DNA of 64,000 bases, taken from the NCBI RefSeq assembly GCF_007860175.1, contig NZ_SJPX01000004.1, positions 496,001 to 560,000 of the forward strand. Direction: 5' to 3'. The first letter of the stretch is position 1; each line of letters opens with the position of its first letter. The stretch is from Rubripirellula reticaptiva (lineage in GTDB: Bacteria; Planctomycetota; Planctomycetia; Pirellulales; Pirellulaceae). Made by a program: the position numbers and the translations under genes. The notes under the pieces are model-generated. The model was not told where the DNA came from. It saw nothing but the letters and a program-made list of their open reading frames with translations, and made no database searches. This document shows positions 27,678 to 36,744 of the stretch, in pieces.

Positions 27678-28823
27678 TTGATTTTGAGTAAAAAAGAACA
27701 AAGAAAACAAGCCGAAGTCATCCAGCTATTTGGGCGGGACGAAATGAATCTAGTTGAGATTCCATTTGGTCCAATTTCAAAGACGCAAGTGAAGACGCTT
27801 GAAGTAGAACATGAAACCTACGACAAGCAGCTTAAACGCTACGTGACTCGAAAATTGTTAATGACTGGCACCGATGCCTTCGGCCTTCCTCAGCCTATTG
27901 ATGACCAGGTGATTGTTGGCCTCAAAGCACTTACCTGCAAAGCCAAATTTGAATCAAGGCGAGTTGAATTTAGCCGTTACCAGCTATGCAAAGAAATTGG
28001 CTGGCCAACAGACGGGCGTTCGTACCGGAGGCTTGAAGACTCGCTCGATCGAATTGCGAGCACGACACTGAAATTTAAAGACTACTGGTGGGACAAGGGC
28101 GACCAGGCATGGAAGTCGAAAACCTTCACCCTAATCGGAAGCGTACAGATTTGTTCACGAGATGAATTTGACAGAGCAAGAAAGAACAAAACTGGTGCTG
28201 GTTATCAGCTCTGTTCATTTGAGTGGAGCGAGGTTGTCTGGAAAAGCTTCACCGACGGTTACGTCAAGAAGGTCGACATGGAAATGTTCCGACGCGTTTC
28301 TTCGGGACGTAGCAAAGAGGTAGCAGTTCGGCTTTATCGAGTGCTCGACAAACGACTGTACAAAAAGCAGACGTGCAATTTCAAGCTAGAGCGATTGTGC
28401 AAGGGAATCATCGGACTCAGTGATTCTTACTGCCCAAGCGAGATGAAACGCATCCTTGAACGTGCAGCGAAGTGGCTCGTTACATGCGGTTGTATTTCAG
28501 GAATGGAAATCAAACCCGATCGCAAAACCGGGGAGCTAATGGCAATTTTTCGACGAGTGAGAAAACTTCCGACATTCAAGAACCTAGATGATCCAGAGAG
28601 TGGAAAACCTGCAAGCCGTCCATTGCTTCAACAATTTGATGGCATGAAAACGGCGCAACGAGAGAAGCTGCTAAAATCTGCAATTGAGTTTAGCCGGACT
28701 CATCACCCAGAACAGTACGAGGGCTTCCAACGAAGCGAGCAACGAGAAGGGGAGGCGTCTCGGGCATATCTTGAACTGATTCTGAGAACCTTCCTGGCTG
28801 CAAACAAAAAGAATGCTGCATAA
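27678..28823 (+). CDS. replication initiator protein (Rep-like)
   Basis: 381 residues if started at TTG 27678; an in-frame ATG lies at 27744. Two winged-helix-like halves are suggested: about 70-200 (SRYQLCKEIGWPTDGRSYRRLEDSLDRI, typical of plasmid Rep replication initiators) and about 215-330 (VRLYRVLDKRLYKKQTCNFKLERLCKGI). Position directly after the iterons is the strongest support. It would bind the iterons, open the origin and recruit the helicase. No ribosome site is clear for either start, so N-terminus is uncertain. Family call is by layout and motif, not by a firm named signature. Confidence 0.8.
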   Translation: MILSKKEQRKQAEVIQLFGRDEMNLVEIPFGPISKTQVKTLEVEHETYDKQLKRYVTRKLLMTGTDAFGLPQPIDDQVIVGLKALTCKAKFESRRVEFSRYQLCKEIGWPTDGRSYRRLEDSLDRIASTTLKFKDYWWDKGDQAWKSKTFTLIGSVQICSRDEFDRARKNKTGAGYQLCSFEWSEVVWKSFTDGYVKKVDMEMFRRVSSGRSKEVAVRLYRVLDKRLYKKQTCNFKLERLCKGIIGLSDSYCPSEMKRILERAAKWLVTCGCISGMEIKPDRKTGELMAIFRRVRKLPTFKNLDDPESGKPASRPLLQQFDGMKTAQREKLLKSAIEFSRTHHPEQYEGFQRSEQREGEASRAYLELILRTFLAANKKNAA

Positions 28824-29227
28824 CCTGCATTCGCGTAGATATCCTCGCAGCCATTGTCTGCGAGCGGTCAAATCAGCTATGCTGACCGACTACTTCAAAG
28901 CAAGGAATTTGGATACGCAAGACAACGTGCTCGCCAGAGCATTGCATCGCGTACTTTCCGATGAAACTACAAAGATTGATCAAAAAGACGAGTCTGGAAA
29001 AGCCGGGGGAAGTCTGTATCTGTTCGAACCTAAAACGCTGTTTGCTTTGCGTTTCAATACCCTGCAAAATCAGCCCGTGGAACGATTCCACACGTGTCAG
29101 TGTTCAACAAACGTTAAAGCACTTTCTTTCGATGTAAGAACCGTTGCGAGTTTGGCTACCAACCAAACAAGCTGTGCTTGCCTAACCAGCGAGAGAGTCG
29201 GCGAAAGCCAACTCTGTTCTTAGTCAG
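28824..29227. other. gene-free lead-in to the large RNA
   Basis: About 400 bases after the Rep gene. A 136-codon open frame (28813-29223) runs through it with no ribosome site, no known motif and odd composition; I do not support it as a gene. The stretch could hold the promoter of the large structured RNA that starts near 29228. Confidence 0.5.
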
Positions 29228-30195
29228 TAGAGCTGGATGCCATGAGAGTGGCTCGTCCAGTTCGACGGGGGCTGCTAAGCCTAATCCCGTCTCACTTAGT
29301 TTGTGAGCGGTCTAATTCTTAGCTTCTACCCGATAGCAACAGAAAGTCTGAATTGGAATTTCGGGCGACACTGAAAAACCTCCCGTCGGTTTTTGATTGG
29401 AGGCCGTTGTTTTGGAAGTGGTGAAGCAGCTAAAGGGCTGCGTAATCCACCGAAGGGGATTGTAGGTCTCTGACCTGCTTTAACCTTCGCCGCCGCGTGG
29501 AGCCTGGTTGCGGTAACGTAACCAGCCGGGAGGCCGACACCTCTCGGGTACCTGGAGAAACACCAGGACGTGAAAAGCTCAAGCGTGAAAGGGGAGCAAT
29601 CCCTTGGCGGTAAGTATCTCTGAAGTGGTTGCCGAAAAGGTGCTGGGCTTGCAATAGCGTACCCAGCACGACGAACGGCCCAACGTGAAACGGTAAGGGG
29701 AAGCTTCTGTTTTCTGTCCCCTGAAACCTGGCGTCAAGCCAGTGGAGTAGGAAAGCCTGACGGCTTCACCTATCGCGTTGAACAGCTTGCGAGCTGTTAC
29801 AGGTCATGTGGGGTCACGCCCACTAGTCACCAGAGCAGAGACGCATCTCGATGCAACTAAAGTGGGAAGCAGTCATGTTGCCGCCGTTTGGTTATGGCGG
29901 GGCCTTGGAATGTCACCAAGGAGCAAGCGTGAGTGTGGGAGTGAGTAGCAAGTAGAAGCAGGTCAAGGGAAGGTCTCGGAAGAGGTCTTCACTACCCGGC
30001 GGGAGCTTTGCCGTGCTAGCGGCAAGCGAGATGAGGCAAGGCAGTTTCAAACCGTTCTGGACCTAAGGTGGTACTTGGGTTTTGACAGACGACGAAAGCT
30101 ACGACTGACCAGTGGGAGCATGCGTTCCCGAGGTCGAAAGAAAGTTGATGCGAGTTGGTGCTTACTTTTTGAGTGGCACCGACTCGCTTTCTTGA
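29228..30195 (+). ncRNA. large structured non-coding RNA, about 0.97 kb, unknown class
   Basis: No long open frame, but a very dense series of hairpins. Examples with positions: CTGGA/TCCAG enclosing GCCA/TGGC (29233-29260); GACGGG/CCCGTC enclosing GGCT/AGCC (29264-29291); CCTGG/CCAGG (29551-29567); GCTGGG/CCCAGC (29642-29667); AACAGCT/AGCTGTT with a TGCG loop (29781-29798); CCGCC/GGCGG (29881-29900); CCTTGG/CCAAGG (29903-29921); and a final 12-bp stem GCGAGTTGGTGC / GCACCGACTCGC (30150-30187). A protein gene follows after a structured leader. I do not see a group I or II intron core, a reverse transcriptase or an IscB. Size and texture recall GOLLD, ROOL or HEARO-type giant RNAs. Strand is inferred from the downstream gene. 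Confidence 0.72.
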
Positions 30196-30454
30196 TTGAA
30201 TGCAGTGCGGTTAGACGCGAGTTTCCCTGACGGGCAATTGGCCTCTAGCAGTGAGCTGACGCAGTACAGGCGACGTTCGCTTTGCGTACGAAGCTTAGGT
30301 TTTAGAAAGGAAAGAAATCGAAGGCCAATGGAATTGGCCGCAGGCATTTTGGAAAACAGATGTACTCGCGAGTTTGGCTTTGCAAACTCCCTGAGTACGA
30401 TGTTTTCAGCACCGTAGGTTCCTTCACACGAGTGAAACGAAGGTTCTGGCTTTC

Positions 30455-30512
30455 GCGATTGTGCCCTAACAATCGCCTCACCTGAGACGCCTACGGGCGT
30501 TTGAGGTGGAGG
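30455..30512 (+). promoter_or_regulatory. alternative hairpins that bury the ribosome site of the 30519 gene
   Basis: Hairpin 1: GCGATTGT/ACAATCGC (30455-30476). Hairpin 2: 30476-30512, with ACGCC-TACG-GGCGT at the tip and a lower stem in which CCTCACCT pairs with AGGTGGAGG, covering the whole Shine-Dalgarno GGAGG (30508-30512). The two share base 30476, so they stand side by side and may compete at the base. An RNA or protein that opens hairpin 2 would release translation. Confidence 0.66.
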
Positions 30513-30518
30513 CAAAAA

Positions 30519-31238
30519 ATGGCAAGAAAAGAGTACCGATACGTTGCAACGTCAAAGGCCGGGTTTATCCGGCAGTTGGTCAATTACGCCCGTCACGGCT
30601 ACGTGTTCTACGTAAAGGGGCATGTACGAAAGGGGTTAGATCCTGAGCGAGTTGATGACAAGCTGCTAGGCCTTTACGACGTGCGTAAGACTGACGCGCA
30701 GCGTCACTGGCGCAAAAAGAACGGAAACTGCAACTTTCAATACCTCCGGTTTGAACGCACCTGGGTGCTGCTCTTAACGCCTGGTGAGCAACCAGCGGAG
30801 TTCATGAAGCGAGAAAGAAACAACATCAGAAACCTTGAGCGAGGAGAGCCGCTTGCCGTTTGCGGCTATTCGATTTGCCGCGTGATGGGCGATTTCATCA
30901 GAAACCGAGACAAGCCAGAAGACACAACGGGTGCTGTCCGAGACACCAAGCGACGAGTTCGGGTGCAAATTTCAAAATCTGAATTCAAGGAACTAAAGGG
31001 CGAGTTCCTGCGACATGCCAGGACTCGCTCTGAGGATTGGTATCGGCTAAAGTTCTATCATTCGGGCTTTGAGCCATACGCTCCTATTCGTAAACAGCTG
31101 CTCGACTTGCTTCGAATGGTGAACGCGGCTCGGGCACCGCACGGGTTGCCGAAGATTAAACCCGACTGCATTCGCTACCGAATTGAACCAGTGAAGGTGT
31201 TTGAAGCTGTGAGCGAGGCCGGAAAACAAGCTGCATAG
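30519..31238 (+). CDS. basic protein of unknown family, partner of the large RNA
   Basis: 239 residues from ATG 30519, set by the GGAGG at 30508-30512 (an earlier TTG start at 30501 lies inside the hairpin stem and is unlikely). Rich in Arg and Lys throughout, e.g. RHWRKKNGNCNFQ and MKRERNNIRNLERGEP. There is no transmembrane segment or signal peptide. No recognised nuclease, transposase or polymerase motif: no HNH, RuvC, HUH or RT signature. The basic surface suits RNA or DNA binding. It sits alone downstream of the structured RNA on the same strand, followed by a hairpin-rich gap. Function is unknown; pairing with the RNA is inference from order, spacing and leader structure. Confidence 0.72.
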   Translation: MARKEYRYVATSKAGFIRQLVNYARHGYVFYVKGHVRKGLDPERVDDKLLGLYDVRKTDAQRHWRKKNGNCNFQYLRFERTWVLLLTPGEQPAEFMKRERNNIRNLERGEPLAVCGYSICRVMGDFIRNRDKPEDTTGAVRDTKRRVRVQISKSEFKELKGEFLRHARTRSEDWYRLKFYHSGFEPYAPIRKQLLDLLRMVNAARAPHGLPKIKPDCIRYRIEPVKVFEAVSEAGKQAA

Positions 31239-31401
31239 CGACCAGCTTGAGTGCGGCAACTGCCCTGACTAGACTGGTGGGGGGGAAGTAGCTGAACCTC
31301 TCGTTTGAGGGGAGCCATGTTCGCTTCATCTTGCAGGTACTTTGCGAAGCGATTCGCTTGAAGTTTTCACACCATTCATTTTCTAGATACAGCGACCTTC
31401 A

Positions 31402-32241
31402 ATGCGTTCGATTGCAATTCTCGTGCTGTCCCTGGCACTCGTGTCATCCGCTCATGCCGCAACCATCACCGTCATCGGAGGTGATAACATCGGCTCTGAT
31501 AATTCGACCGTAAATGGTAACGGAGTTGTAGGTGCTCATGGGAGTGCAAGCTACTCTCCACTGACTAATCTAGGGATGCCAGCAATTCCGTTTTCAGCGG
31601 ACGGTTCGACTCGTCTTTATGACTTTCGGATTATTGCCGGTGTTCTTCCAAACTCAAATGCCGGTTTGACTAACGTTGATTGGTCGAATCAGAACTGGAC
31701 GCTCTCCGTTTTTAGCGATACAGCCTACAAAAACGAGCAAATGCCATTTATCTCTCATGCCTTTGGGGCTGAACCTGATAACTGGTCTGGATTTAATCGT
31801 GTGAGCTCTACTTTAAACGTGCCTGATACGGCTTCCTTTGGAGACTTTGGAACATCGGGGAATATCGACCAAGGTCTCTACGACTTACAGTTCTCATTAG
31901 CTGGTATTGAAGACTTTGAAGCACCTCTAGCTGCTGGCGACTACTTTATTGCTATTCAATCCCATGCTAATCAATCTGCCTTTGGCGAGGGCGTACTTGC
32001 TATTACTAGGAGTGCTGTTCATCCTGACTATTGGTATGACAGCAACCAAATCTTACCCCAAGCCGTGGTGCCAAATTTGACACCATTCACTGACGTCGGT
32101 GTTGCATTCTCGGTAAGAGCAATCGCAGTACCGGAACCAAGTTCTCTGATGCTTCTGGGGTTTGGGTCTTGCTGGGCAGTGTGCAAACGTCGGAAGCGAG
32201 CTGCTAGCTACGAGACCAACGAAGGCAGCAGCAATGTCTAG
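31402..32241 (+). CDS. PEP-CTERM secreted protein, copy 1
   Basis: 279 residues. Signal peptide 1-20 ending in SAHA, a beta-rich passenger domain, and a C-terminal sorting tail VPEPSSLMLLGFGSCWAVC followed by KRRKR: this is the PEP-CTERM pattern (VPEP, hydrophobic segment, basic end), processed by exosortase at the cell envelope. The function of the passenger is unknown. The second copy follows about 100 bases later and the two share long exact DNA blocks at both ends. A secreted envelope protein on a mobile element is unusual cargo. Confidence 0.9.
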   Translation: MRSIAILVLSLALVSSAHAATITVIGGDNIGSDNSTVNGNGVVGAHGSASYSPLTNLGMPAIPFSADGSTRLYDFRIIAGVLPNSNAGLTNVDWSNQNWTLSVFSDTAYKNEQMPFISHAFGAEPDNWSGFNRVSSTLNVPDTASFGDFGTSGNIDQGLYDLQFSLAGIEDFEAPLAAGDYFIAIQSHANQSAFGEGVLAITRSAVHPDYWYDSNQILPQAVVPNLTPFTDVGVAFSVRAIAVPEPSSLMLLGFGSCWAVCKRRKRAASYETNEGSSNV

Positions 32242-33102
32242 AAAGCTTGACCAGTGCGGCTCTCGCCTCCTTCAAGTTGCCCGACCAAGCTGGGGGCCTT
32301 GTCGGCTCCGTTCTCGCTCGACTCCAAGTCTGAAATATTTAGAAATGCGTGCGATTCCAATTCTCGTGCTGTCCCTGGCACTCGTGTCATCCGCTCATGC
32401 CGCAACCATCACCGTCATCGGAGGTGATAACATCGGCTCTGATAATTCGACAGCCAACGGCAATGGAGCTATAACAGCTCATGGGAATTCAAACTATTCT
32501 CCAACTGCTAATCTAGGCATGCCTGCAATGCAATTTTCAACGGACGGTACCTCCCGTCTGTATGATTTTAGAATCATTGCAGCCGTTGTTCCTGACTCAA
32601 ACAGCAACTTGACGAACGTTGACTGGTCACAACATAACTGGACACTCTCGGTGTTTAGTGATGCCGCGTTTAAAAACGAGCAAATGCCATTTATCTCGCA
32701 TGCATTTGGGGCTGAACCTGATAACTGGTCTGGCTTCAATCGTGTAAGTTCTACCTTAAACGTTCCCGATATAGCTGCGTTTGGAAACTTCGGAACATCG
32801 GGTGATGCAAGCCAAAATCTCTACAATCTGCAGTTCTCATTACTTGGAATTCAAGACTTTGAAGCACCGCTCGCTGCTGGCGACTACTTTATTGCTCTTC
32901 AATCCCATACCAGCCAGACTGCTTTTGGAGAAGCTGGCCTTGCTATTACTAGAAGTCCTGTTCATCCCGACTACTGGTACGACACCAATCAAATCTTACC
33001 CCAAGCCGTGGTGCCAAATTTGACACCATTCACTGACGTCGGTGTTGCATTCTCGGTAAGAGCAATCGCAGTACCGGAACCAAGTTCTCTGATGCTTCTG
33101 GG
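31415..33102 (+). repeat. 943-bp tandem duplication with identical ends and diverged middle
   Basis: The 94-bp block 31415-31508 equals 32358-32451, and the 113-bp block 32047-32159 equals 32990-33102, both at the same 943-bp offset. Between them the copies differ at many positions although no net length change has occurred. Pattern of gene conversion at ends or selection for change in the middle. Confidence 0.9.
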
Positions 33103-33151
33103 ATTGGGGTCTTGCTGGGCAGTGTGTAAACGTCGAAAAAGGAAAGCCTGA
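32345..33151 (+). CDS. PEP-CTERM secreted protein, copy 2
   Basis: 268 residues from ATG 32345, which aligns with the start of copy 1; a longer in-frame reading from 32162 overlaps copy 1 and is not supported. Same signal peptide and VPEPSSLMLLGLGSCWAVC sorting tail. The passenger is clearly homologous to copy 1 (for example the shared SHAFGAEPDNWSGFNRVSS) but differs at many positions in the middle. An exosortase gene is not in the window, so sorting must use the host machinery. Confidence 0.9.
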   Translation: MRAIPILVLSLALVSSAHAATITVIGGDNIGSDNSTANGNGAITAHGNSNYSPTANLGMPAMQFSTDGTSRLYDFRIIAAVVPDSNSNLTNVDWSQHNWTLSVFSDAAFKNEQMPFISHAFGAEPDNWSGFNRVSSTLNVPDIAAFGNFGTSGDASQNLYNLQFSLLGIQDFEAPLAAGDYFIALQSHTSQTAFGEAGLAITRSPVHPDYWYDTNQILPQAVVPNLTPFTDVGVAFSVRAIAVPEPSSLMLLGLGSCWAVCKRRKRKA

Positions 33152-33218
33152 AACGCGAATCATGCATTTGCAAGTAACCCGTAACCGAAGAACTCGCCGC
33201 TAAGCAAATTGCATCTCA

Positions 33219-35867
33219 TCAGCGGTCAATGACCACGAGCCTGGTTCTGACGCCTGTGTGCCGAAAGGAATCAACACCCTTAAATGTATCCTCTGGTAGC
33301 TGCTCGCTTGTGCCAGCGTTGTCATCGAGCCAGGCACGAAAGGCCTCGGCCTTCTTGTCAGAGCGAAAGAATGGCCCCTCGCTCATGATGGCCACCATGC
33401 GTCCACCAGGCTCTAGAAGCGAGTAGGCGTGCTGAACGTGCTCAATATCTGCCCCATTTTCAAAGGGTGGATTCATCACGATACGGTCATAGCTTGCCTT
33501 GTGCTCAAGGAAGTCAGAAAACTCAACCTCGATGCCCTTGGCTCCCAATACGTCGGAAAGCGTGCGGTTAAATTCAATCGCTTTAATGGCAACGCCTGGC
33601 ACGCGTTCAGCAATCGCTTCAACGATGTCACCCTTACCGGCGTTTGGTTCTAAGACGCTGTGATGTGCTTCAATGTCTGCATGGTCAAGCATGTCTGAAA
33701 TGGTGCTCTTTGGGGTTGGGAAAAAGCCTGGAAGCTTCTTGCCGATTAGCTCCCGTTCAGCAATCGCTATCGGGCTATCGCCCCTGACAGATGCTTTGTG
33801 CGGAAGGTACTCATAGAGTGCAGCACGTAGCTCATGAACGTCAAAAATGTTCGCTCGTCTTACGCGGTTGAATCGTTCAAGGTCATCCCTCATGTGGTCT
33901 GAAGTCATCCGAGCTGGAAGCCTTGAAAGAAAGTCAGTCAGCTGGCTTATCTCGTACTCTGCTTCAAAGGTCACGTAGTCTTCCGTGTGGTTGCGAAGCC
34001 TCTTTTCCATGCGGGCCGCAGCAAGCTTTGCTCCTGAGACGCCCTTGGCAATAGAGGCAGCTTCAAGTAGGTGCTGCTTGTAAAGAGTGGGGAAGGGGTA
34101 CTTTGCAAAACGCACATCAGCCTCACCGTAGGGCTTGTCTGATTCTGTTTCTTGTCGTTTGTGATGGTTGTAGCTTCCCTCGTTTTCAAGCTTCTTCACT
34201 TCCCTTATCCGAGCGTACTTTGCCAGGTAGAGAATAGAATCAAGCTCTTCGATTTGCACCTTAAAGCGTATTCCATCAAGGAACTTCGCTTCACCTGTTG
34301 AGAGTGCTTCAGCTATCGAGTGAAGTGAGCGGGCAAGGGCCTGGTCAGCATGAGCACGGCCCCTGATGCCAGCTTGCATGTCGGCACGTCTGACTGTGTT
34401 TTGAAGCGAGTTCTCGCTTGCTTCAATCGTTTCTTCAGCTTTATCGAAGGTGCTCTTTGCAAGCTCGTGAAGGCGTTCAGCAGCCGTCAGTTCTCGGCGT
34501 TCCTTTCGTTGCTCAAGCACGTCTGTTCTGTCAACGTCACTTCCCAGTAACGCTGTAAAGCGTTCAGCTCGCTCTTTGTCTAGAAACTGAAAACCAGCAT
34601 CTGCCTTTTTGAAACTTGAGTACCAGCCGCCAAGCATCTTCGCTTTGTTCTTTAGCTCTGTGAACGTGGCACGTTCAACGCGTCCTGGAAGTTGGACAAT
34701 CCAAAGCGAGCACTCTTTCTTGTCGTGGTAGCCTTCTTTGACGGTGAAAGCGATGTCTGAAAGTTCCTCTGATTCAAACTGGCTAACGGACTGCTCTTGT
34801 CTTTTCTCTGCTCGCCGTTTGCGGCTGATACTTGCGTTCAGCTCGCTAAACGTCCGTAGTTGAGAATCAGAAAGTTCAGCTTCTCCCAGGTGGCGTAGGA
34901 ACGTGTGGAATTCTGAAAGCGTTTCTGGGTTTGAAACTGCTTTTTCGGTTTCCTCCTTCGCATCATTGCGTTTTGCAAAGTAGGCTTCGATGTCGGCTTT
35001 AGTTTGCCCAAACACTGCATCGCGTAGCACCTGTTCTGGGTCTTGGCCCATCACGTAGGAAAACGAATCTGCGAGATGAAAATCGTGCAGTAGCATTCTG
35101 TGAATGCTTGCAGCGTTTTCTTCCTTTCTTTGGCTCTTGGCGTTCCAGTCACCAAGCCTTGAGGCAAGGGCTTTTAGCTGGGGAGCCTTTAGGCGGCCCA
35201 CCAGGTCAGCAACAAAAGCGTCTTTTGATTCGAGTAAGCGAGTAAAGCCGTCTTGGATTTCAGCAACGGTGATGCTGCCATCGCGGAGCTTTTCCACCGT
35301 CTGCTTGTGGTCAGCAAACAAGTAGGGCGTAGCCTGTGCGGGCACGCGGTCAGCCTCTGTGAGCGTCTCGCCGTGCTTGCTGTTTAGCCTCTCTATGACG
35401 CCTGAAAGGGGTACACCCTTTGGGGGTTCCTCTATTGGCTGTTTGCTTGGGTAGATGTAGCCAAGGGAAAACCAAATTCCGTCTGTCCCAGCTCTGGCAC
35501 CTGGAAAACGGATAGACACTTCGTTTCGAGCGTGACTGATGCCAACAACTTCTCCGTCTTTTTGCTTATCCTTAGTAAGATTAACCCTTACTGTATCGCC
35601 TCGAAGAATGACAAAGCGATGTGGTACTTGGCCGTTAACGGTTCCAACTCTATCAACTGTGATGGTGTCTCGGTCGTGCTGATTGCTAGCCTCTGGCCAA
35701 TCAAAATGAAGTTTACCAGGGTAGTGAAGTATTCTCGGCTGTTCACGCTCGCCCTGTGGCGGTGGTGGCAGTGAGACATCTTCTTGTACCTTGTTCACTT
35801 CCTTTGTGGGCAGCTCTGCTGATTCAAAATTGAGCATATATTGTTGCATTGTGTTTTTCCTTTTCAT
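33219..35867 (-). CDS. large plasmid-type protein with C-terminal DNA adenine-methylase domain
   Basis: 882 residues from ATG 35867, set by an AAAGGAGG ribosome site nine bases upstream (earlier start at 35909 has none). The C-terminal 170 residues carry an SAM-binding motif VLEPNAGKGDIVEAI and the catalytic NPPF (MNPPFENGADI), the N6-adenine methylase pattern. The middle holds a module with KMLGGWYSSFKKADAGFQF, also found in large plasmid and phage methylase/helicase-like proteins. The N-terminal region contains repeat-like charged helices. Likely protects or marks DNA of the element; activity and target sequence are unknown. It is the last gene of a minus-strand operon. Confidence 0.85.
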   Translation of the reverse strand: MKRKNTMQQYMLNFESAELPTKEVNKVQEDVSLPPPPQGEREQPRILHYPGKLHFDWPEASNQHDRDTITVDRVGTVNGQVPHRFVILRGDTVRVNLTKDKQKDGEVVGISHARNEVSIRFPGARAGTDGIWFSLGYIYPSKQPIEEPPKGVPLSGVIERLNSKHGETLTEADRVPAQATPYLFADHKQTVEKLRDGSITVAEIQDGFTRLLESKDAFVADLVGRLKAPQLKALASRLGDWNAKSQRKEENAASIHRMLLHDFHLADSFSYVMGQDPEQVLRDAVFGQTKADIEAYFAKRNDAKEETEKAVSNPETLSEFHTFLRHLGEAELSDSQLRTFSELNASISRKRRAEKRQEQSVSQFESEELSDIAFTVKEGYHDKKECSLWIVQLPGRVERATFTELKNKAKMLGGWYSSFKKADAGFQFLDKERAERFTALLGSDVDRTDVLEQRKERRELTAAERLHELAKSTFDKAEETIEASENSLQNTVRRADMQAGIRGRAHADQALARSLHSIAEALSTGEAKFLDGIRFKVQIEELDSILYLAKYARIREVKKLENEGSYNHHKRQETESDKPYGEADVRFAKYPFPTLYKQHLLEAASIAKGVSGAKLAAARMEKRLRNHTEDYVTFEAEYEISQLTDFLSRLPARMTSDHMRDDLERFNRVRRANIFDVHELRAALYEYLPHKASVRGDSPIAIAERELIGKKLPGFFPTPKSTISDMLDHADIEAHHSVLEPNAGKGDIVEAIAERVPGVAIKAIEFNRTLSDVLGAKGIEVEFSDFLEHKASYDRIVMNPPFENGADIEHVQHAYSLLEPGGRMVAIMSEGPFFRSDKKAEAFRAWLDDNAGTSEQLPEDTFKGVDSFRHTGVRTRLVVIDR

Positions 35868-36011
35868 CGTTTCCTGCCTCCTTTGCTGGATTTGTTTACC
35901 TTTGCCCAAAGCTAGGTGAACAATTCCAGAAAAGGCGGCAGTTCGTGCAGCACGCCCTGCACGAACTGTTTAAGTTTTTATCGAAGTGAATTCTGTAGAG
36001 GCGAAATCGCC

Positions 36012-36635
36012 CTACCAAAGCGACGACTCCTCACGCAAAGAAGTAAAGCCTTGGTCACTCACGACAACGTGGTCAAGAACTGCAATCTTTAGCACCTCGC
36101 CACACTCAATAAGTTTCTTTGTTATTGCAAAATCACTTTCACTAGGTTGCACCGAACCACTGGGGTGATTGTGGGCAAGAATTACGCTTACAGCTCCCGT
36201 TAAGACTGCTCGTTGAAATATCTCACGAGGGTAGACAAGCGTTGCGTTGGCAGTACCAGTTGAAATGACTGAATACGATGCAATCTGATGGGAACCATCA
36301 AGATAGAAGGCAAGAAAGTGCTCTCGACTGTTATCAGGCAGCAGCAAGCGAGTGAGACCAGCTACTTGCTTGGCATCTCTGAGAACTTCCCGTTTAGTTT
36401 CCTGAAGTCGGTACTGAACATTTACCTCGCGTATGAATCGATGGTCAGACGAAGCTTCAACTGGAATTGCTTGGTACCCAGTTAGCTCAGAAAACCAAGT
36501 TTCAATCTTTCGTATTGAATGTTGAATGTGAGTTTCAGTTGGATTTTCAAGAAAGTCCATCTCTTCCTCAGACAAGTATGCGATTACTTTGCTGATTGAT
36601 TGGGCGACTTCTTGGGTCAGGTTGTGCTGGTTCAT
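36012..36635 (-). CDS. RadC/JAB-domain protein (copy 1)
   Basis: 207 residues from ATG 36635, set by AAGGAG seven bases upstream. The JAB/MPN motif is in the C-terminal half: AHNHPSGSVQPSESD (H-x-H, Ser, Asp ligands of zinc). Such RadC-like proteins are common on plasmids and integrative elements; the JAB fold is a metalloprotease fold and the true role is not settled. A N-terminal extension (about 1-75) has no known domain. The upstream paralogue shares the same motif. Confidence 0.9.
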   Translation of the reverse strand: MNQHNLTQEVAQSISKVIAYLSEEEMDFLENPTETHIQHSIRKIETWFSELTGYQAIPVEASSDHRFIREVNVQYRLQETKREVLRDAKQVAGLTRLLLPDNSREHFLAFYLDGSHQIASYSVISTGTANATLVYPREIFQRAVLTGAVSVILAHNHPSGSVQPSESDFAITKKLIECGEVLKIAVLDHVVVSDQGFTSLREESSLW

Positions 36636-36744
36636 CTGTTTTCTCCTTGAAAGCTTCATTGCCTTTGCCCCAAGCATGGTGATGAAGCTTTCTGGGAGAA
36701 AATTGTGCGGCCACTCCTCAACAAGAGAGGCCTGGCAGCACGGG

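Noticed and set aside
28813-29223. 136-codon plus-strand open frame before the large RNA.
   Set aside because: No ribosome site, no family signature, overlaps the Rep stop and runs to the first stem of the RNA. Treated as chance.
30150-30187. Final hairpin resembles the last stem of a Cas9 tracrRNA (GGCACCGAGTCGGTGC type).
   Set aside because: The match is a short, GC-rich stem only. There is no Cas9, no repeat array and no anti-repeat in the window.
29228-30195. Group II or group I intron.
   Set aside because: No GUGYG start with domain V pattern, no group I P7-like core and no reverse transcriptase or homing endonuclease in or beside the region. A highly diverged intron cannot be fully excluded without a model search.
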